In this document: piece after piece, positions 1 through 12,068 of the stretch | Position numbering within the stretch: position 1 is the stretch's first letter | How the letters are laid out: each line of letters begins with the position of its first letter | Origin: Condylostoma magnum | Taxonomy: Eukaryota; Ciliophora; Heterotrichea; Heterotrichida; Condylostomatidae | Length of the DNA stretch: 29,067 bases | Direction of reading: 5' to 3' | Assembly: GCA_920105805.1 (NCBI GenBank) | Contig: CAKKTI010000278.1 | Coordinates: 1-29,067, forward strand | Made by a program: the position numbers and the translations under genes | Notes under the pieces: generated by a model | Databases searched by the model: none | Seen by the model: only the letters and a program-made list of their open reading frames with translations | What the model was told of the DNA's origin: nothing

Positions 1-72
1 ACACCCTTACACCCTTACACCCTTACACCCTTACACCCTTACACCCTTACACCCTTACACCCTTACACCCTT
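1..72. repeat. Left telomere, nine ACACCCTT repeats
   Basis: Nine perfect tandem copies of the 8-mer ACACCCTT run from the first base, followed directly by AAAAAGAC. This is the C-rich strand read inward, so the G-strand unit is TGTAAGGG (in some phase). It is the exact complement of the array at the other end, so the window is a whole linear chromosome. The 8-base unit differs by one base from the heterotrich TGTTAGGG repeat (recalled, not looked up). The visible length may be limited by the assembly rather than by biology. Confidence 0.97.
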
Positions 73-1121
73 AAAAAGACTAACAATAAATAATTACTTG
101 CTACTATTTTGATAATTCCAATTAGGAGTATAAAAATATTTGCATGAGCCTGCTTATCTTTATTTATACAATATTTCTTCTCTATAAAAAACTTATTATA
201 TTTCTTTAATCATTTAATCTTCTGTCATGTTTTTATAGATTTCCTAGGTTGATAAATAATTAAATTTTCAACTGTTCTATATCTTTATTTTATCATAGCA
301 CTGAGTATTGAAGGTTTTTTAAAAAGTGTTATTTATTATAATAAGTATGAATATATTAGTAAAGTATAAATATTATTAATCATAAAATAACAGAAATTAT
401 AAGTTTTATAAGGCCAAAAAATAAGCTTTTATTTATATAAAACCTTTTTCTCCTATTAAATTGATTTGTTTCGAGAGTTCTACAATTACTCCTTTTACCT
501 TACATTTTCAGCAAAATTATCTATTGTATCTTTATTTCCATTCTTCAGTATGTAATAAATAAGTTCTGATTATTACAAAATAGTATTAAGTTTACTGAAC
601 AAACACAGGACTTTGATATTATATATCAATAAAAGATTGAATTTACAGGATGATTTTATACAAAATGAACATATAAGTTTATTTCACGTTTACTTATCTG
701 CTCGCATTAAAGAGCTTCCAGTATGTTTACTTTATTCTAGTAAGATTTACAATAAATATTAGAAAGAAATGTACAACTTATATTTTCAATGTATAAAAAT
801 GTAGATAGCTCTTTCTCTTAAGCTTAATTAGTTAGCAATATCATAGCTACGATTTCTTTATACTATTTGGTTAAATTTTATATGCAAATAGAAAAGCTAT
901 TAATAAGATTGTTTAAGAAAATACAATACACAAATATTGATTGAAAGTAAGAATACAATTGATTCTTAGTATTGCAATGTATTAACAAAAGTTTCTAAGT
1001 ATATAAGCTTTAAACATCTTCTATACATAAAAACAAGTACTACCTTCTGCACATTTAAAAGCCTAAAATTCCAACAAAACAACTAAAAGAATGAAGAGCA
1101 ATCAAGTAGAACATATGTTTA
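73..1121. other. Left subtelomeric AT-rich stretch, no supported gene
   Basis: About 1.05 kb of AT-rich sequence lies between the left telomere and the stop of the first gene. Because no codon is a reliable stop in this genome, every frame is open and openness means nothing. The translations I tried are dominated by Ile, Asn, Lys, Phe and Tyr, with no recognisable motif and no Gly- or acid-rich stretch. I see no RNA gene or repeat beyond the telomere. It probably holds the 3' end of the leftmost transcript plus a non-coding subtelomere. Confidence 0.6.
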
Positions 1122-1400
1122 CTAGCTAATAAGGTTATACCTGTCCGTTTTGATCCCAGTGGCATTAGGCTGCCATTCCAATTACGGACGTAGTATTTCT
1201 CTTTAGTACTCATCTCTCAACTGTAAGTAAGATGAGAATGCACCTGCCCTGTATTATCTCCTGCGAGTGTATTGATTCTTATGCAATTCTCTAGTTTATT
1301 ACCAGGCTAGAAGCACAAAACTTCCAGTAGCTAATAAATGAATTATGGAACCAGATTTAAGAAGGGTTTTAATCCAAGGAGGGTAGTGAGTTCTTACCAT
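1122..1400 (-). CDS. Small single-span membrane protein, 92 aa, unrecognised
   Basis: I do not recognise this family. Read with TAA/TAG = Gln, the frame from ATG 1400 gives 92 residues. A short cationic N-terminus is followed by one hydrophobic segment at about residues 18-33 (IIHLLATGSFVLLAW), and then a basic tail with RRR near residues 46-48 and a soluble, Gln/Arg/Tyr-rich end. The layout suits a single-pass membrane protein, perhaps a small mitochondrial inner-membrane or respiratory-complex accessory subunit, but that is a guess. The composition, with several Trp, Arg, Leu and Gly, is clearly more protein-like than the flanking DNA. It ends with TAG directly followed by TAA. Its start lies 30 bases after the first stop of the upstream 198-residue gene on the same strand, matching the tight packing elsewhere. 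Confidence 0.6.
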
Positions 1401-1430
1401 TTTTTGTTTATAAATACACTAAACTAATCA

Positions 1431-2027
1431 TTAGTTAGATAAATCCTCAGTGTCTCTCATTTTCTCCAGATTTGTGATAATAGACTCAGCCAGGGTCTGC
1501 ACCTCTTCTATATATCTCTACCCACACTTAGAGAGTTCCCCCTGGTCCAAATACTTCCTAATTTTCCTCATAAGCTGAATATCCATTAAGCTCTGCAAAC
1601 TCTCAGGCTCTTTATATTTCTATATTGGGGACATATTCCAGCTTTTCCTGCATTTTCCAGACACGTTTTGTATATTTACCGTACTTTTCCTATCTTCACC
1701 TTATAAAGGACTGGCATCAGGCGTGATATCCTATAAGGCATTTAGAACTGACAAATTTAGCTTATTTTTAAACGTGCTTCTCATAGACGTAGTCTCAGAG
1801 TTGTATTCAGTAAACGGCACTATTAAGCTTTTATTCATCGCCTATGAGGTCAAATTCTGCCTTATAGTATTCGAAATACTGTTATAATTTCTAGCAACTC
1901 CGCTTCTCATAACCCTTTGCTTAATACTATCCCTTAAAGCTCTCATTCCATCAGTCTATATACCACTTTAAAACATAGAGTCTGCTTGTCTCCTATATAC
2001 CTCCTCTACTTCTGATTCGTTACTCAT
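1431..2027 (-). CDS. Unknown soluble protein, 198 aa
   Basis: ATG at 2027 opens a 198-residue frame ending in TAA followed at once by TGA (1433-1428). I do not recognise it. It is rich in Ser, Arg, Gln, Glu and Met, has no obvious membrane segment, and its C-terminal third is charged and probably helical (LAESIITNLEKMRDTEDLSN). Short helical, Gln/Ser-rich eukaryotic proteins of this size can be coiled-coil adaptors or SNARE-like, but I see no SNARE layer pattern or C-terminal anchor. The start is only 16 bases after the TAG that ends the giant protease, in a different frame, so its own ATG is the natural start. Composition and the paired terminal stops support it as a real gene; the function is open. 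Confidence 0.62.
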
Positions 2028-2043
2028 ATTAACTAATTATTAC

Positions 2044-5000
2044 CTAACTTTTAAAAAAATATCCGCATGCTTCACATGAAATTGCTGATATAGAATTGTG
2101 CAAAGTGCAATCCGGGCAAGATTTCTCTCCAGCTTCAGGAATTAGATCTGGGAACTCACTGTCAATATCCATAAACTCTTGTATATCGTCTTGCATGTCC
2201 ATTTGCTAAGCATAAGACTCCTCTGCTTTCCACTCAAACTCGTAGTCTTGCCAGTCAGCATCTGGATTTATTTTCATGATTCTTATAATATCTCGGTTAG
2301 AATACCCTGTAACCTCGCAGCTTATCTCATTGAGGGGCTTTATGAAATTAGAGGGGCCATTTCCAGTGAATTTTAGAGTTACTTTAGAAACCTTAGAAGA
2401 ACTGTTGCTTACTTCAAATCTCATAATGGTTTCTGATTGAAAAGCAAGCATTGATTCATTCTCAGGCTCATGGAAGTAAGAGTTGCTGATTTATACAGGA
2501 CTGATAGGACCTATGATAGAAAGATTGTTGCTGGTGGGGCCTGATCTGTATACTTCGTTTCTTAAGCGTTTACTAGGCAGGGTGTTGTTAGTACGGCCAT
2601 TGGGGTCACTGGGACCGTGTCTTGTAACATACGTTTTTATCAGTAAAGTAATATCACCCTTCTTTTCCTGTAGAACGGTTTACTGTCTTATAGTTTGTCC
2701 TATTATATAACAATACTCTGGAGCCAGAACTACATTTTTGAATTGGTCATACAGACTTTTAGTCTCCTCTAAAGTCTTCTGGTTTTGCTCATTAGTGGTG
2801 GAGAAAGAAGAAGAAACAAATGAGGAAGTGTTGAAAGTCATATAGTTCTTTAGGAAATCTGTAATTCAGTCTGTGTATTGAATGAACTAATAGGTCATGG
2901 GAGGTAAAAAGGAGAGGTATTCTAGGAATTACTGGCTATTCAAGGCTATGGTTAGTAAGTGTTTTATACTAAGAAGAGCGTTATAGTTGTATCGCTGTCT
3001 ATTCCTCCAAATCAACGCCAGTACAGGGTCGATGATTGAATATATGGCATTTCCGAAGCTAAGAGTACTGTTGTATTAAATAACATCGTCGTCAATGTTA
3101 CGGATTACTTAATTACCAAATTTAACAGAAGCATCTATATTGTTAGTTGTGAATTTAATTGGTATAGGGATTCCCATAACCCACTCTATTCTGTTTCTGG
3201 ACAGCTCGTCTTTTATCAACAGAAAGTTCTCTATTATTACGTAAAAGTTAGAGACATCATCTAAATCAGCCTCAGATAGCGATTAGAGTATATAGCTTGA
3301 TATCAGTTTAGACAGTTCAAAATTTCCCTCGCAAAAATGACATATCAAAACACTTAATAATTGTCCATCACAGTTGTTATTAAGGGCTTTTTGATAAAAC
3401 TCAGATGAATTGAAGCATTATAAGGCATTTTAGGATAATTCGAAGTTACCTTCTGCAGCACTTTAAACTAAAAGTCCTAAAAGCTAAATCAGTGGGTTAA
3501 ACTTAGGAGGCCATTGTTTTGTGCCTAATTCCTTTCTACTTTCACCCGGCTTCATTAAAGGAGATTTGCTACCTAGGAAAAAGTCCGCTAATAGTGCAGC
3601 CCCGTCCTTTTATATCAAATGTTCTAAATACAGTGGAGAAGTACTGTAGAAATTGTATAAAAATTTCCAGAATTACTCAAATCTGGTTCAATGTGTAGTG
3701 CAGTTTTCCCATAGATTATTGATTAAATTCTCCATAAACTAGAAAGCAGTAGAGTTCTCAGACCAGTCTTTCTCAGCTAGTAGTTAAATTCCAACTAAGT
3801 ACATATCTGCAAGGTTATTCCTAGTAGTCTGTTCACTGCATTTGAATAAAGTTTCTATAATAGTCTGTAAATTTTCCTCTAGGTAGCCTTTAAACAATTA
3901 CTCGCATGAATCTGGGAATTATTTAAAGAACTCTGACAAAACTCTAGTTAAACTTGGCAGCATTAGGTTGTTGTAGGCATGAGCCACTATGTCAGTTGTA
4001 AATTTAACCGCAGGCAAACTTAAATCAACTTATTAGAACTGTGCGTTTTGAATACAGGAAGTGTAAAAATTGAAAAACTCAGTTGCATATATGTTTCTTT
4101 CAAACATAAACATTTCGTTATCTTTCAGCACTTCTTAGAAATAGTTTTGAGGGATGTGAGGCTCTACATCATAAAAATCTACAAAGTACTCTTATTTCTA
4201 ATCATCTGTGATATTATAAAGCTTTATTGGTTTAGTTAGTTTTTTCTGGTATACTAACATATAAGCGTTTCTGGTTTTGTCTTTTATATCATTGTAAAAC
4301 TGCCCGTTATAATTATTGCTTTGATTTGAATTTCCAAAGCTTTCAGTTTCTCCTCCGAAACACTCGTTTTCTAGATTATTCACGTCAAATTCAGTTATAA
4401 TTGAATCATTGAACAAAAACCATTTACTAGGATCTGTTCTTCAATTAGCATCCCTGTTTTTGATAAAGGAGTAGTAGTGCCCCTACTCAGCAGTCCCAGT
4501 GTGTATATTAACTCCAATGAGCTCGTATTAATAATCTGAGGTGTCTTCCAACTCCCCGAGTCCTTCCTCTTACCGCTTAACTGAGTCTATTGTATAAGGC
4601 TCTAAATTCAGTTCTTAAGGAAACTCTAACCTAGAATTAATCTTCTGATTTCTGAAAGTATCAAAGTCAAATACAATTCGTTATAAATGCACAATTAGTA
4701 CATTAGGCAGAGTGTCTAAGTAAGTCTTTCTTATCAAATCTCCTTATTAATTACAGCTTTCACATTTATAGTCATTGATAATATCTCCACTAATAAATTT
4801 GTCTAAACTCTCGTATATGTCTTTATGATGCTTAACTTCTAGAGAAATGCTGATAAAGTCTTCCTATTTCTCCCTTACATTATTGCAGTTAGAGCAAGTA
4901 TTCAAGCAAAGAGTTTTTCCTACAAAAAAGCTAGGGAAAAGTTCTTCATAAGGAGTTCCTTTACTGAAATTTTCGAATTTCACAGCAAAAACATTGATAA

Positions 5001-8000
5001 ACTCCTAAGCGTCTTATTACTCCCCGACATTCACAGGATTACCAGCCCCGTCTTTAAACGCAAAGCACCATGCGGAGGGATCATAAGCCTATCTATCAGT
5101 TATTTCTAAATACGAAAACATTCTTTACAGTTGATGCAACACATTGTCATCAATATCATATCCTTTTACACTAGTATCGACTTCTTCTCCATTTAAATAT
5201 GCTAGATTAGTAGGCTACAAATTGTCATTGATTTTCATAACAGCATATCTGAAGGGTGGAATCATGTAGAATTGTTAAAGCATTGAATTCATATAGCAAA
5301 TGCAGCCTAGATTGACAATCCCAGCATATCCTTGCCCAGACCTACAATCAGTTGAGGGAGAATAGGCCCATTATTGTTATGGTTTTATTTGATTTTTTAG
5401 TACATTCAAGCCAGCAATAACATCCTAGAAAATAGGTTCACATGCAAAGGATAACGTCTATATAAGTTTGTACGCTTTTGAACGGCTTTCCCTCGTTTTA
5501 CACTTAGGAGGCTCTTTTATGCTTAATTCTGCAACGTTCTATGGATTGTATTCCTCTTGAGAATAGTCTTTTTCAGGTGGGAATAATAAATGCTGGAAGG
5601 CTTCTTTAGTAAAGTCTCTTTGAATAGCCTTTTGCTTTAGATTATGAAAGTTACTGAAGATCTTTTCGGCTAGAATCAGCAAACCAGTGAGAACCTTATC
5701 AGCTTTGTATTAACTACGAGATTCTGTGAAGGGATGTGCTAGTATTTAATCCATCAGCTTTTCTATTAACGATTCATAGTCTACACTGGGATTTGTAATG
5801 TCTATGGTGACTAAATTACATATCAGTTAGAAAAACTCAGCATATTCCCTTTCATTGGGGTTTACATATCCATAAGGCATCGAGTTGATTAGGAGTTTAA
5901 GGAAGAAGGACAGTGGAGGATTTACATCAAAGCTGATCTTTTCGCATACTTAAGTCAATGTAGTTTCAAATGTTTTTCTTACTAGTTGAGATTTAGGGTA
6001 AGTAAGGCCGTTAATTGCGAATTATTCAACACCTTGGCCGTTGTCAAGGCTGTATATTATTTCAATTAGCTCGTTTTTATGTAAAAGACAGCTCACTCAT
6101 AATTCCAATGCATAATCTATTATATATCTATTCTCATTTTCATAATCAGGCTGTTAAAGCGTTAATGAAATCAAGTTGACGAGCTGAGTAGTTAAACTTT
6201 CAAAATTAGTACCTTGCAGTATACTATTAGCTATATTATTATCCATTATTTCATTTACTAGCTCCTTGAATCCTGGAGTTTCGGTTTATTTTACACTTAT
6301 TTCTTCAGTAGTGTCGTAAAAAATGTCTTATTGATCCTTGCAACCCTACATTTCAGGCTCTGTTTCGTCATCTCCCTGCTGCTTGTTATCAGATGCTTCA
6401 TTCTCCTCTTCAATTTACGACTGTTTCCGTACAAGGGCTACAATTTCTACTATATCTGGCTCTGCTGCTGAAAAGGCCGCTAGTATGAACAATCCTTGAA
6501 GTCTTAAAAGGGATACCAAGCAGTTTTTGTAAAACTAGTCCTGTATGTCAGTGAATTGTAAGATAGTTTCATATATTCTCAGATAACCTCCTCTTTCTAA
6601 GAACTCCTTTTTCCAAATTTTCCTATTGTCTAATTCTTATTAATCTAATTCAGGAGGATTTTCCATTATAAACTCTATTATTTATAAAGTATACAACATT
6701 TTGTGTACTTGATTTAAATCAAACAAATTTTCCCAGGATGAATCTAAGTTGAAGATGTTTTCGTATATTTTGGGGTTTGTTGGCAACTTAACTACTAAGT
6801 CCCATGCGTCTTTAGCTAATTCAGGTATGCTAAGAGTACTAAAGATTAGCTAGAAGTTGTTTTCATCCATAGATAGAATATGTCCAGGTATTGCCTCTAT
6901 ATTTATATTGCTGTCATTTTCTAGGTCCATTCAATTTTTTAAATCATTTCTGTAATTATGAGCATGCAAGTAACCCCATAGTTATCCAGGTCTTTCACAT
7001 GCAATGTCGTTTATATACTAAGCAAAGCTTTCAAAACTCATATAGCTTTCTTGGTCGTACTTTGCTAAAATGTCTCTTACTTTCCTATCAGATCCTTTTA
7101 AGTACTCCCCAGTGCATGAGCTAATAAATTAGGCTAGCTGGTCAGGCGTCATAATTCCATTTTCTGAGAACATATCAAACCATCTCTTAGCTATTTACTA
7201 CATTCTGGGAATTAGCTCTTTATCAATAGTAGTTAGCAACTATTAGGGGATATTAAGAAATCTACCATTAATATTAAAATTTTCATTAAGTTTTATATTC
7301 AAATCTGCTAATGTTTTGCCATTCTCACTGTCTTTAATTTCTCTGAATGGATAACTTATGTTTAATTTGAATTAACTGGGAAGTAATTAAGCAATCTAAG
7401 AAATTTTGCACCTTAGTTCCCAGAAAGTTGTGTTACTGTATAGTTTTAGCTGTATTCTTCTAGATATTTTGTTATTATAGGGAATATAGTTATAGTGATT
7501 CATTATTGTTAGGTTATGAATCTCACCTTTTAGTATACCGTTATGTGCCTTCAGTCCTCCTGTTCCCTTTTTCTCGCATTCACTCATAAAAGATTTCAGT
7601 AGTAGGATGCTTCTACGCTTAATCTCAATATCTTATGATTCTCTGAGTTGTTATAAACAGAAATAAATGAATTCTTACCGAATTTCTACTAAATATTACT
7701 CAGAATTAGGGGCTAGTTAATCATATAGGATATTATGCAGTTAAATGCCCTCTTGCAGCACCTTTTAGTCTTAAACTGCATATAAAAGGTTCCTTAATGT
7801 TTAGAATCCCTCTAGTTCAGTAGGTTTTACTAGTAAATCATAGTCAAATTAGATTTCTTGTGGTTATTTCTATATATTTGAGCCAATTGGAACATAATTA
7901 GGCCTATATATCGGCTTAGGATTAAACTTGATGTTTCCGTTTCTCTTATTGACAAAAGTGAACAAGCTTTTAAACACATTCAGCCATTCATATGAGACAA

Positions 8001-10491
8001 ATTCATAGTTTGAATTACTTACTTTTGTTACAAAGAAGTCAGTTAATTCGTCATTTTCAAACATTTAGCAGCCATTTTACTAGCTCTGTATAACTTGTTC
8101 AAACCATTTCAGGAAAACTTGAGCATCTTCAGAGCAAAGAGAGTTCTCCATAAGCTCTTCCCACAAGAAAATTAAGTATTTTTCGGATAATGTTACATTT
8201 GATGAGTTTATCATGATCATTTCTAAGAATTACAGTCTAATATCAATTTACTCTACATATCCAGTTCTATCATTAACTACGAATTGTGCGAATGTTTTAC
8301 CAACGAAGTTTTAATTAGCTTATTACGCAACATTCTTGAAATACTTGAAATTATCAAAAAACACCTGCAGTAAATCATTATTAAGTACTAATTGGTTGAC
8401 AGCATCTTATCTAGTATATCTATCATTTTACATTACATTGTATTAAATACTTTTAATAATTCTTAGCATGATTTATAAGGCTTACAAAGCTTATTGATTC
8501 TCTGAAATTTTCTATACACACTTTTCAAGTATACTATGCCTCTCGTTTTTTAGTTCCCATGATTTGATTAAATTACTAAAAATGTCCAAAGCCATATCCA
8601 GTACTTCTAAGCTGTAAGGAAGATCTGATGTATAAATCTATCATAAGAAATCAAAGGCTTTTCTAGATGCCTCCTTTGCTCTTAGTGGAGATCTTACAAC
8701 ATCACTTAGTAAATTGATTTCATCCTTTATAAAATTTTAAGGCTTTATTTCTATCATATAATCTACTAACAACTCAGAGAATTTAGGGTCTAGGGAAATC
8801 ACAACATCACTTAAAACCTGGTATATACAGTGCCTCCATTCATCATCACTGGCATTAGTAGCTTCGAGTATTATTCTAAATTACTACTCAGTAAGTAGAC
8901 TTTCAGATGCTAATTGTCTTATTATTTCAGTACTACGCTAAATGAGTTAATAATGCCCATTTTACCCGTAAATTTTCTCTAAGATTTCATTTTCCTGCAA
9001 CCAAACTGGCATTTTTACATCTCCATACAGTTTTTTGGCATTCATCCGGGATTATTTAATACCTTCCACAATTCCTTTGATTCCCTGAATTCTTTGGTCC
9101 AAATACTAACACTCAAAACACTTTAAAGACAGCCTTAGGTTAAAGTTTTCAATATTTAACCCTTTTTATTCAATGGAATACACTCTTTTTAACAGATTTG
9201 ACAGTTACTTCCCTAATTCCTCTATTACGCCTCTCTTAAACTGCCTAATATCTCCTTCAGGCGAGTTCAGGAACCATGCATAAAATGCCTGTTCAAACCT
9301 AGGAATATAACTCTACGCTATGTTTCTATTGTAAATAGGATAAATCATAACAACAAACATCATTAATGCCGTTGCTTGATTAAACGAGCATCTCTGCTCT
9401 TGATTTTCCAGAATCCTTAAAATTTCCTCCAGTATTCCTTGCTCAGCGAGCTGATTGGCCATTCCAACCATAACTTTACTCTTACAGTAATCAGTCCTTG
9501 TAACAAAATAAGCATTAGGGTCTTTGATTACAACATCATTTGAGTCCACTATAGGCAGGTCCTCATTGTACTTTGGTGTGGGAATAGGCCAATCCAGTGC
9601 GAATTCTTTAAACCGTGCAAGTCTTGGAGACATAATAGAAATCCATTCGTCATAGGTATAATTCCAGCCCTCATATCTTCCATTCATATCCTACTTTAAC
9701 CCATCCTCCTTGTATATCCTATAGCCGATCTTAGCCTCAGTTATCTATTTATTGGAATTGTACACGGAAATAGTCTGCTTTAAGTCAAGAATAGTGCCAC
9801 TAAACCAGCAGGAGTCTAGATCTAGCGCATCGACTTGAGAGGAAGGCTTCAATTATTTTCGCCATTCCTGGTCTTGAGAATGAGTGTCTAATTAACTTAT
9901 TTCATTGCTTCCTATCGGGATGAATCGGTTGAAAGTATCAGCATCGTTGTCAAATGTTATTAAAATCTCGTTGTTGGATATGTCTATTATAGTTCCTTGG
10001 GACCAGCACTGCTTCTCATATTCCAGGTCTTGCTTTACTGCATCTACTCTGTCACCGATTTTAAGATTTTATTGCCAGCTTGTGTCTAATTCATTCTTTT
10101 ACTCTCTGTAGAAAGCTTTAGGGAAAGGAGAGTCCTCGACAAAATGAACCTTGTAGAAATTCTAACCAAAATAAAACAATGCTTTTATAAGCTCAATAGC
10201 TTTAGGATGGGATGAAAATTTGAGTAAACTAGCACTTGTATCATATAAAATCTCAGAAACTATCTACAAGTACTCCTGATCTGTAAACTTTGAATTGCAT
10301 AGCATTGTGCATATTAAATCAGGAAGTGAGTTAATAAGTTAATCACTCTCAGCATCTGATAGCTGATCATTTCTGTAATTTTTTATCTAATCATGCAGTG
10401 CTCTCAAATCATCAATAGGTCCAACTCCTTGCCCCATTGGTCCAAGCTTATAAGCCAAACTTCTGTAAAAACTTAATTATTCACTAGCCAT
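2044..10491 (-). CDS. Giant ubiquitin-specific protease, USP9X/USP24/USP34-like, 2815 aa
   Basis: This is a cysteine deubiquitinase that removes ubiquitin from proteins. One frame runs 2815 codons with TAA/TAG = Gln and TGA = Trp, from ATG 10491 to TAG 2046. Two Tudor/chromo-barrel-like stretches lie near residues 140-205 and 212-290 (the latter with YEGWNYTYDEWI). A ubiquitin-like fold sits near 1010-1080, and an acidic linker near 1358-1377. The catalytic domain starts near 1718: the Cys box NLGCICYMNSMLQQF carries catalytic Cys1732, the His box GHYYSFIK carries His2005, and FNDSIITEFD follows with Asp2029 close to the usual third-residue motif. MNS-LQQ-YMIP is characteristic of the USP9X/24/34 group, whose members are about 2500-3500 residues. 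A RanBP2-type zinc finger closes the protein (Cys2792, 2795, 2806, 2809). The long parts between these are probably helical repeats. I cannot assign one ortholog. The N-terminal Tudor-like pair is unusual for the animal enzymes. Confidence 0.93.
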
Positions 10492-10521
10492 TTATAAATT
10501 ATACACTTATTGTATCTAGAA

Positions 10522-11820
10522 TTAGTTTAGTACATTGTTATATGGAAATTGTTGTATAGATGTAGGGCGTTTGGATTAGAAGCATTTTCTAGCTTTGTAT
10601 ACTGGAAATCCGTTCATTGGTATTAAAGAAATACCAGGAAAGTTGTCTTATGGGATTCTTAAAGGACTTATTGTATTCCGGGAAATAGTGGGAAGATTGC
10701 TAGTAGTGCGGTGATGATTTGAGCAATATGTACTGCGTTTTAGATCTTCTATTGAGTTATTCTTGGAGCTTCGCTCTGAGCTGTTCTTTAAGTAGCTATA
10801 TACATGTCTGAACTTTTAAAAATTGGTGGATTAGTAACATGGATTATGAGCGAAGGATGGAATAGGGTTTTCTATTGGGCTTATATGTTGTCTAGGCGTT
10901 ATTTTTCTAATTGTCTGTGATATTTATAGTTGTATTGAGTTATTTAAACTTCTTAGGATTTATTAATTACGTTCTTTGAACTTTTTACGGAGCTAAATGC
11001 GGGCCTTACTTGTTTACTATATTAGAAGTTTTAGGTTAGCTAAATAGCTATCCTTTTAAACTTTAAACACCTTTCCAGTGTCAGAAATGCACTGACAGGT
11101 GTATGAGTAGGGTTGATTTTTATCAATATCCCTATTTCCTATAATTTCAAATTATGATATTATAGCAACTTGTTATTAGTACTTAATTTGTTTAGTATGA
11201 ATATACTCAGAGCTACGTTTATGAGCAATCTTGATGGATTTTAGCAGTTTAAACTCCCCTTCTATTATGATGTATACAAAATCAGCTATTTCATTCTATA
11301 AGAACAGCTTATCTTAGTTTTTTAGCTTTATTTTACTTAAAGTGCTGGCGATTCCTATCAGTCTATTCTTACTTGCTTAAGCAAGTCCAGGAATTTGCTA
11401 TAGGAACTATGAAATCCTTAATCTTTTCTTAATCTAATAAAACCTTACGCTTTTCTCGAAGTTTTAGTAATCCAATACAATCAAATGAGAGTTAGTAACA
11501 CTAACTCCTTGATATCCTAATTTCCCTATAATGCAGTCTCCATTCCAATACTTTCATATGACCTTATCATTATGTCTTACTTCTATAATACCACTGAGTA
11601 CAATGCTAACTTGTTTTTCGATATCTTCGACTTATTCACCAGTCTCAAATTCAACATGCCTTATTAGGCTAATGCATTAATCTAATAATTTATTAGACTG
11701 CACGTTTTAAAAGAACTTGTATCCTCTTAATCATTCCTTCAGCCAATCGTAGTCACTCTTTCATCCTTGTAATTTTTTAATTATATTGATCACTCTTTAA
11801 GCTTAGCTTCATGAATCCAT
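10522..11820 (-). CDS. Protein with two cyclic-nucleotide-binding-like domains, 432 aa
   Basis: ATG 11820 opens a 432-codon frame. Two beta-roll segments look like cyclic-nucleotide-binding domains. The first, about residues 45-125, contains VSIVLSGIIEVRHNDKVIW and a later GDCIIGKLG. The second, about 145-260, contains FLQNEIADFVYIIIEGEFKL and FEIIGNRDI. The family consensus has G-E near the start and an FGE...PRxA phosphate-binding cassette; I see no intact cassette here, so ligand binding is doubtful. Residues 261-300 are basic and helical. The last 130 residues are low-complexity, Ser/Asn/Pro/Arg-rich and probably disordered. The gene lacks a channel or kinase domain, so it may act as a regulator or scaffold. 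It ends at TAA (10524-10522), with three more in-frame stop codons in the 30 bases before the protease ATG. It shares the divergent region with the CDK. Confidence 0.72.
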
Positions 11821-12068
11821 TTATAAGTAGTATTAATTATTTAATAAGTAATTTGTAAGGTTTACAATATTAAGTATGCTGCCATATGATATTGCTTATT
11901 ACATAGATAAATTAGTTTACAGCATGCTTACTTACAGTCCTAATCTGTGCATAGCAAAAATTTACTAATCTAACGAATGTACAAAAGTAAACTAAATATG
12001 TATTACCTAAAACATCTACAACAAATACTTCCTTCTAACTTATATCAAAATCTTCGTAATTCAAATAA
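11821..12068. promoter_or_regulatory. Divergent intergenic region, presumed bidirectional promoter
   Basis: These 248 AT-rich bases separate the two outward-facing gene sets, and this is the only place on the chromosome where the coding strand switches. By position it must hold the 5' ends of the cyclic-nucleotide-binding-like gene (left) and the CDK (right). I see no motif I would name as a promoter element. It may be the main transcription start zone, since many downstream gaps are only tens of bases. That is inference from layout. Confidence 0.55.

Noticed and set aside
1-72. CRISPR-like or minisatellite array
   Set aside because: Perfect 8-base units at both chromosome ends in opposite orientation with no spacers are telomeres.
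600-1120. Possible gene in the left subtelomere
   Set aside because: Open frames are uninformative without fixed stops, and the translations lack any motif or balanced composition.
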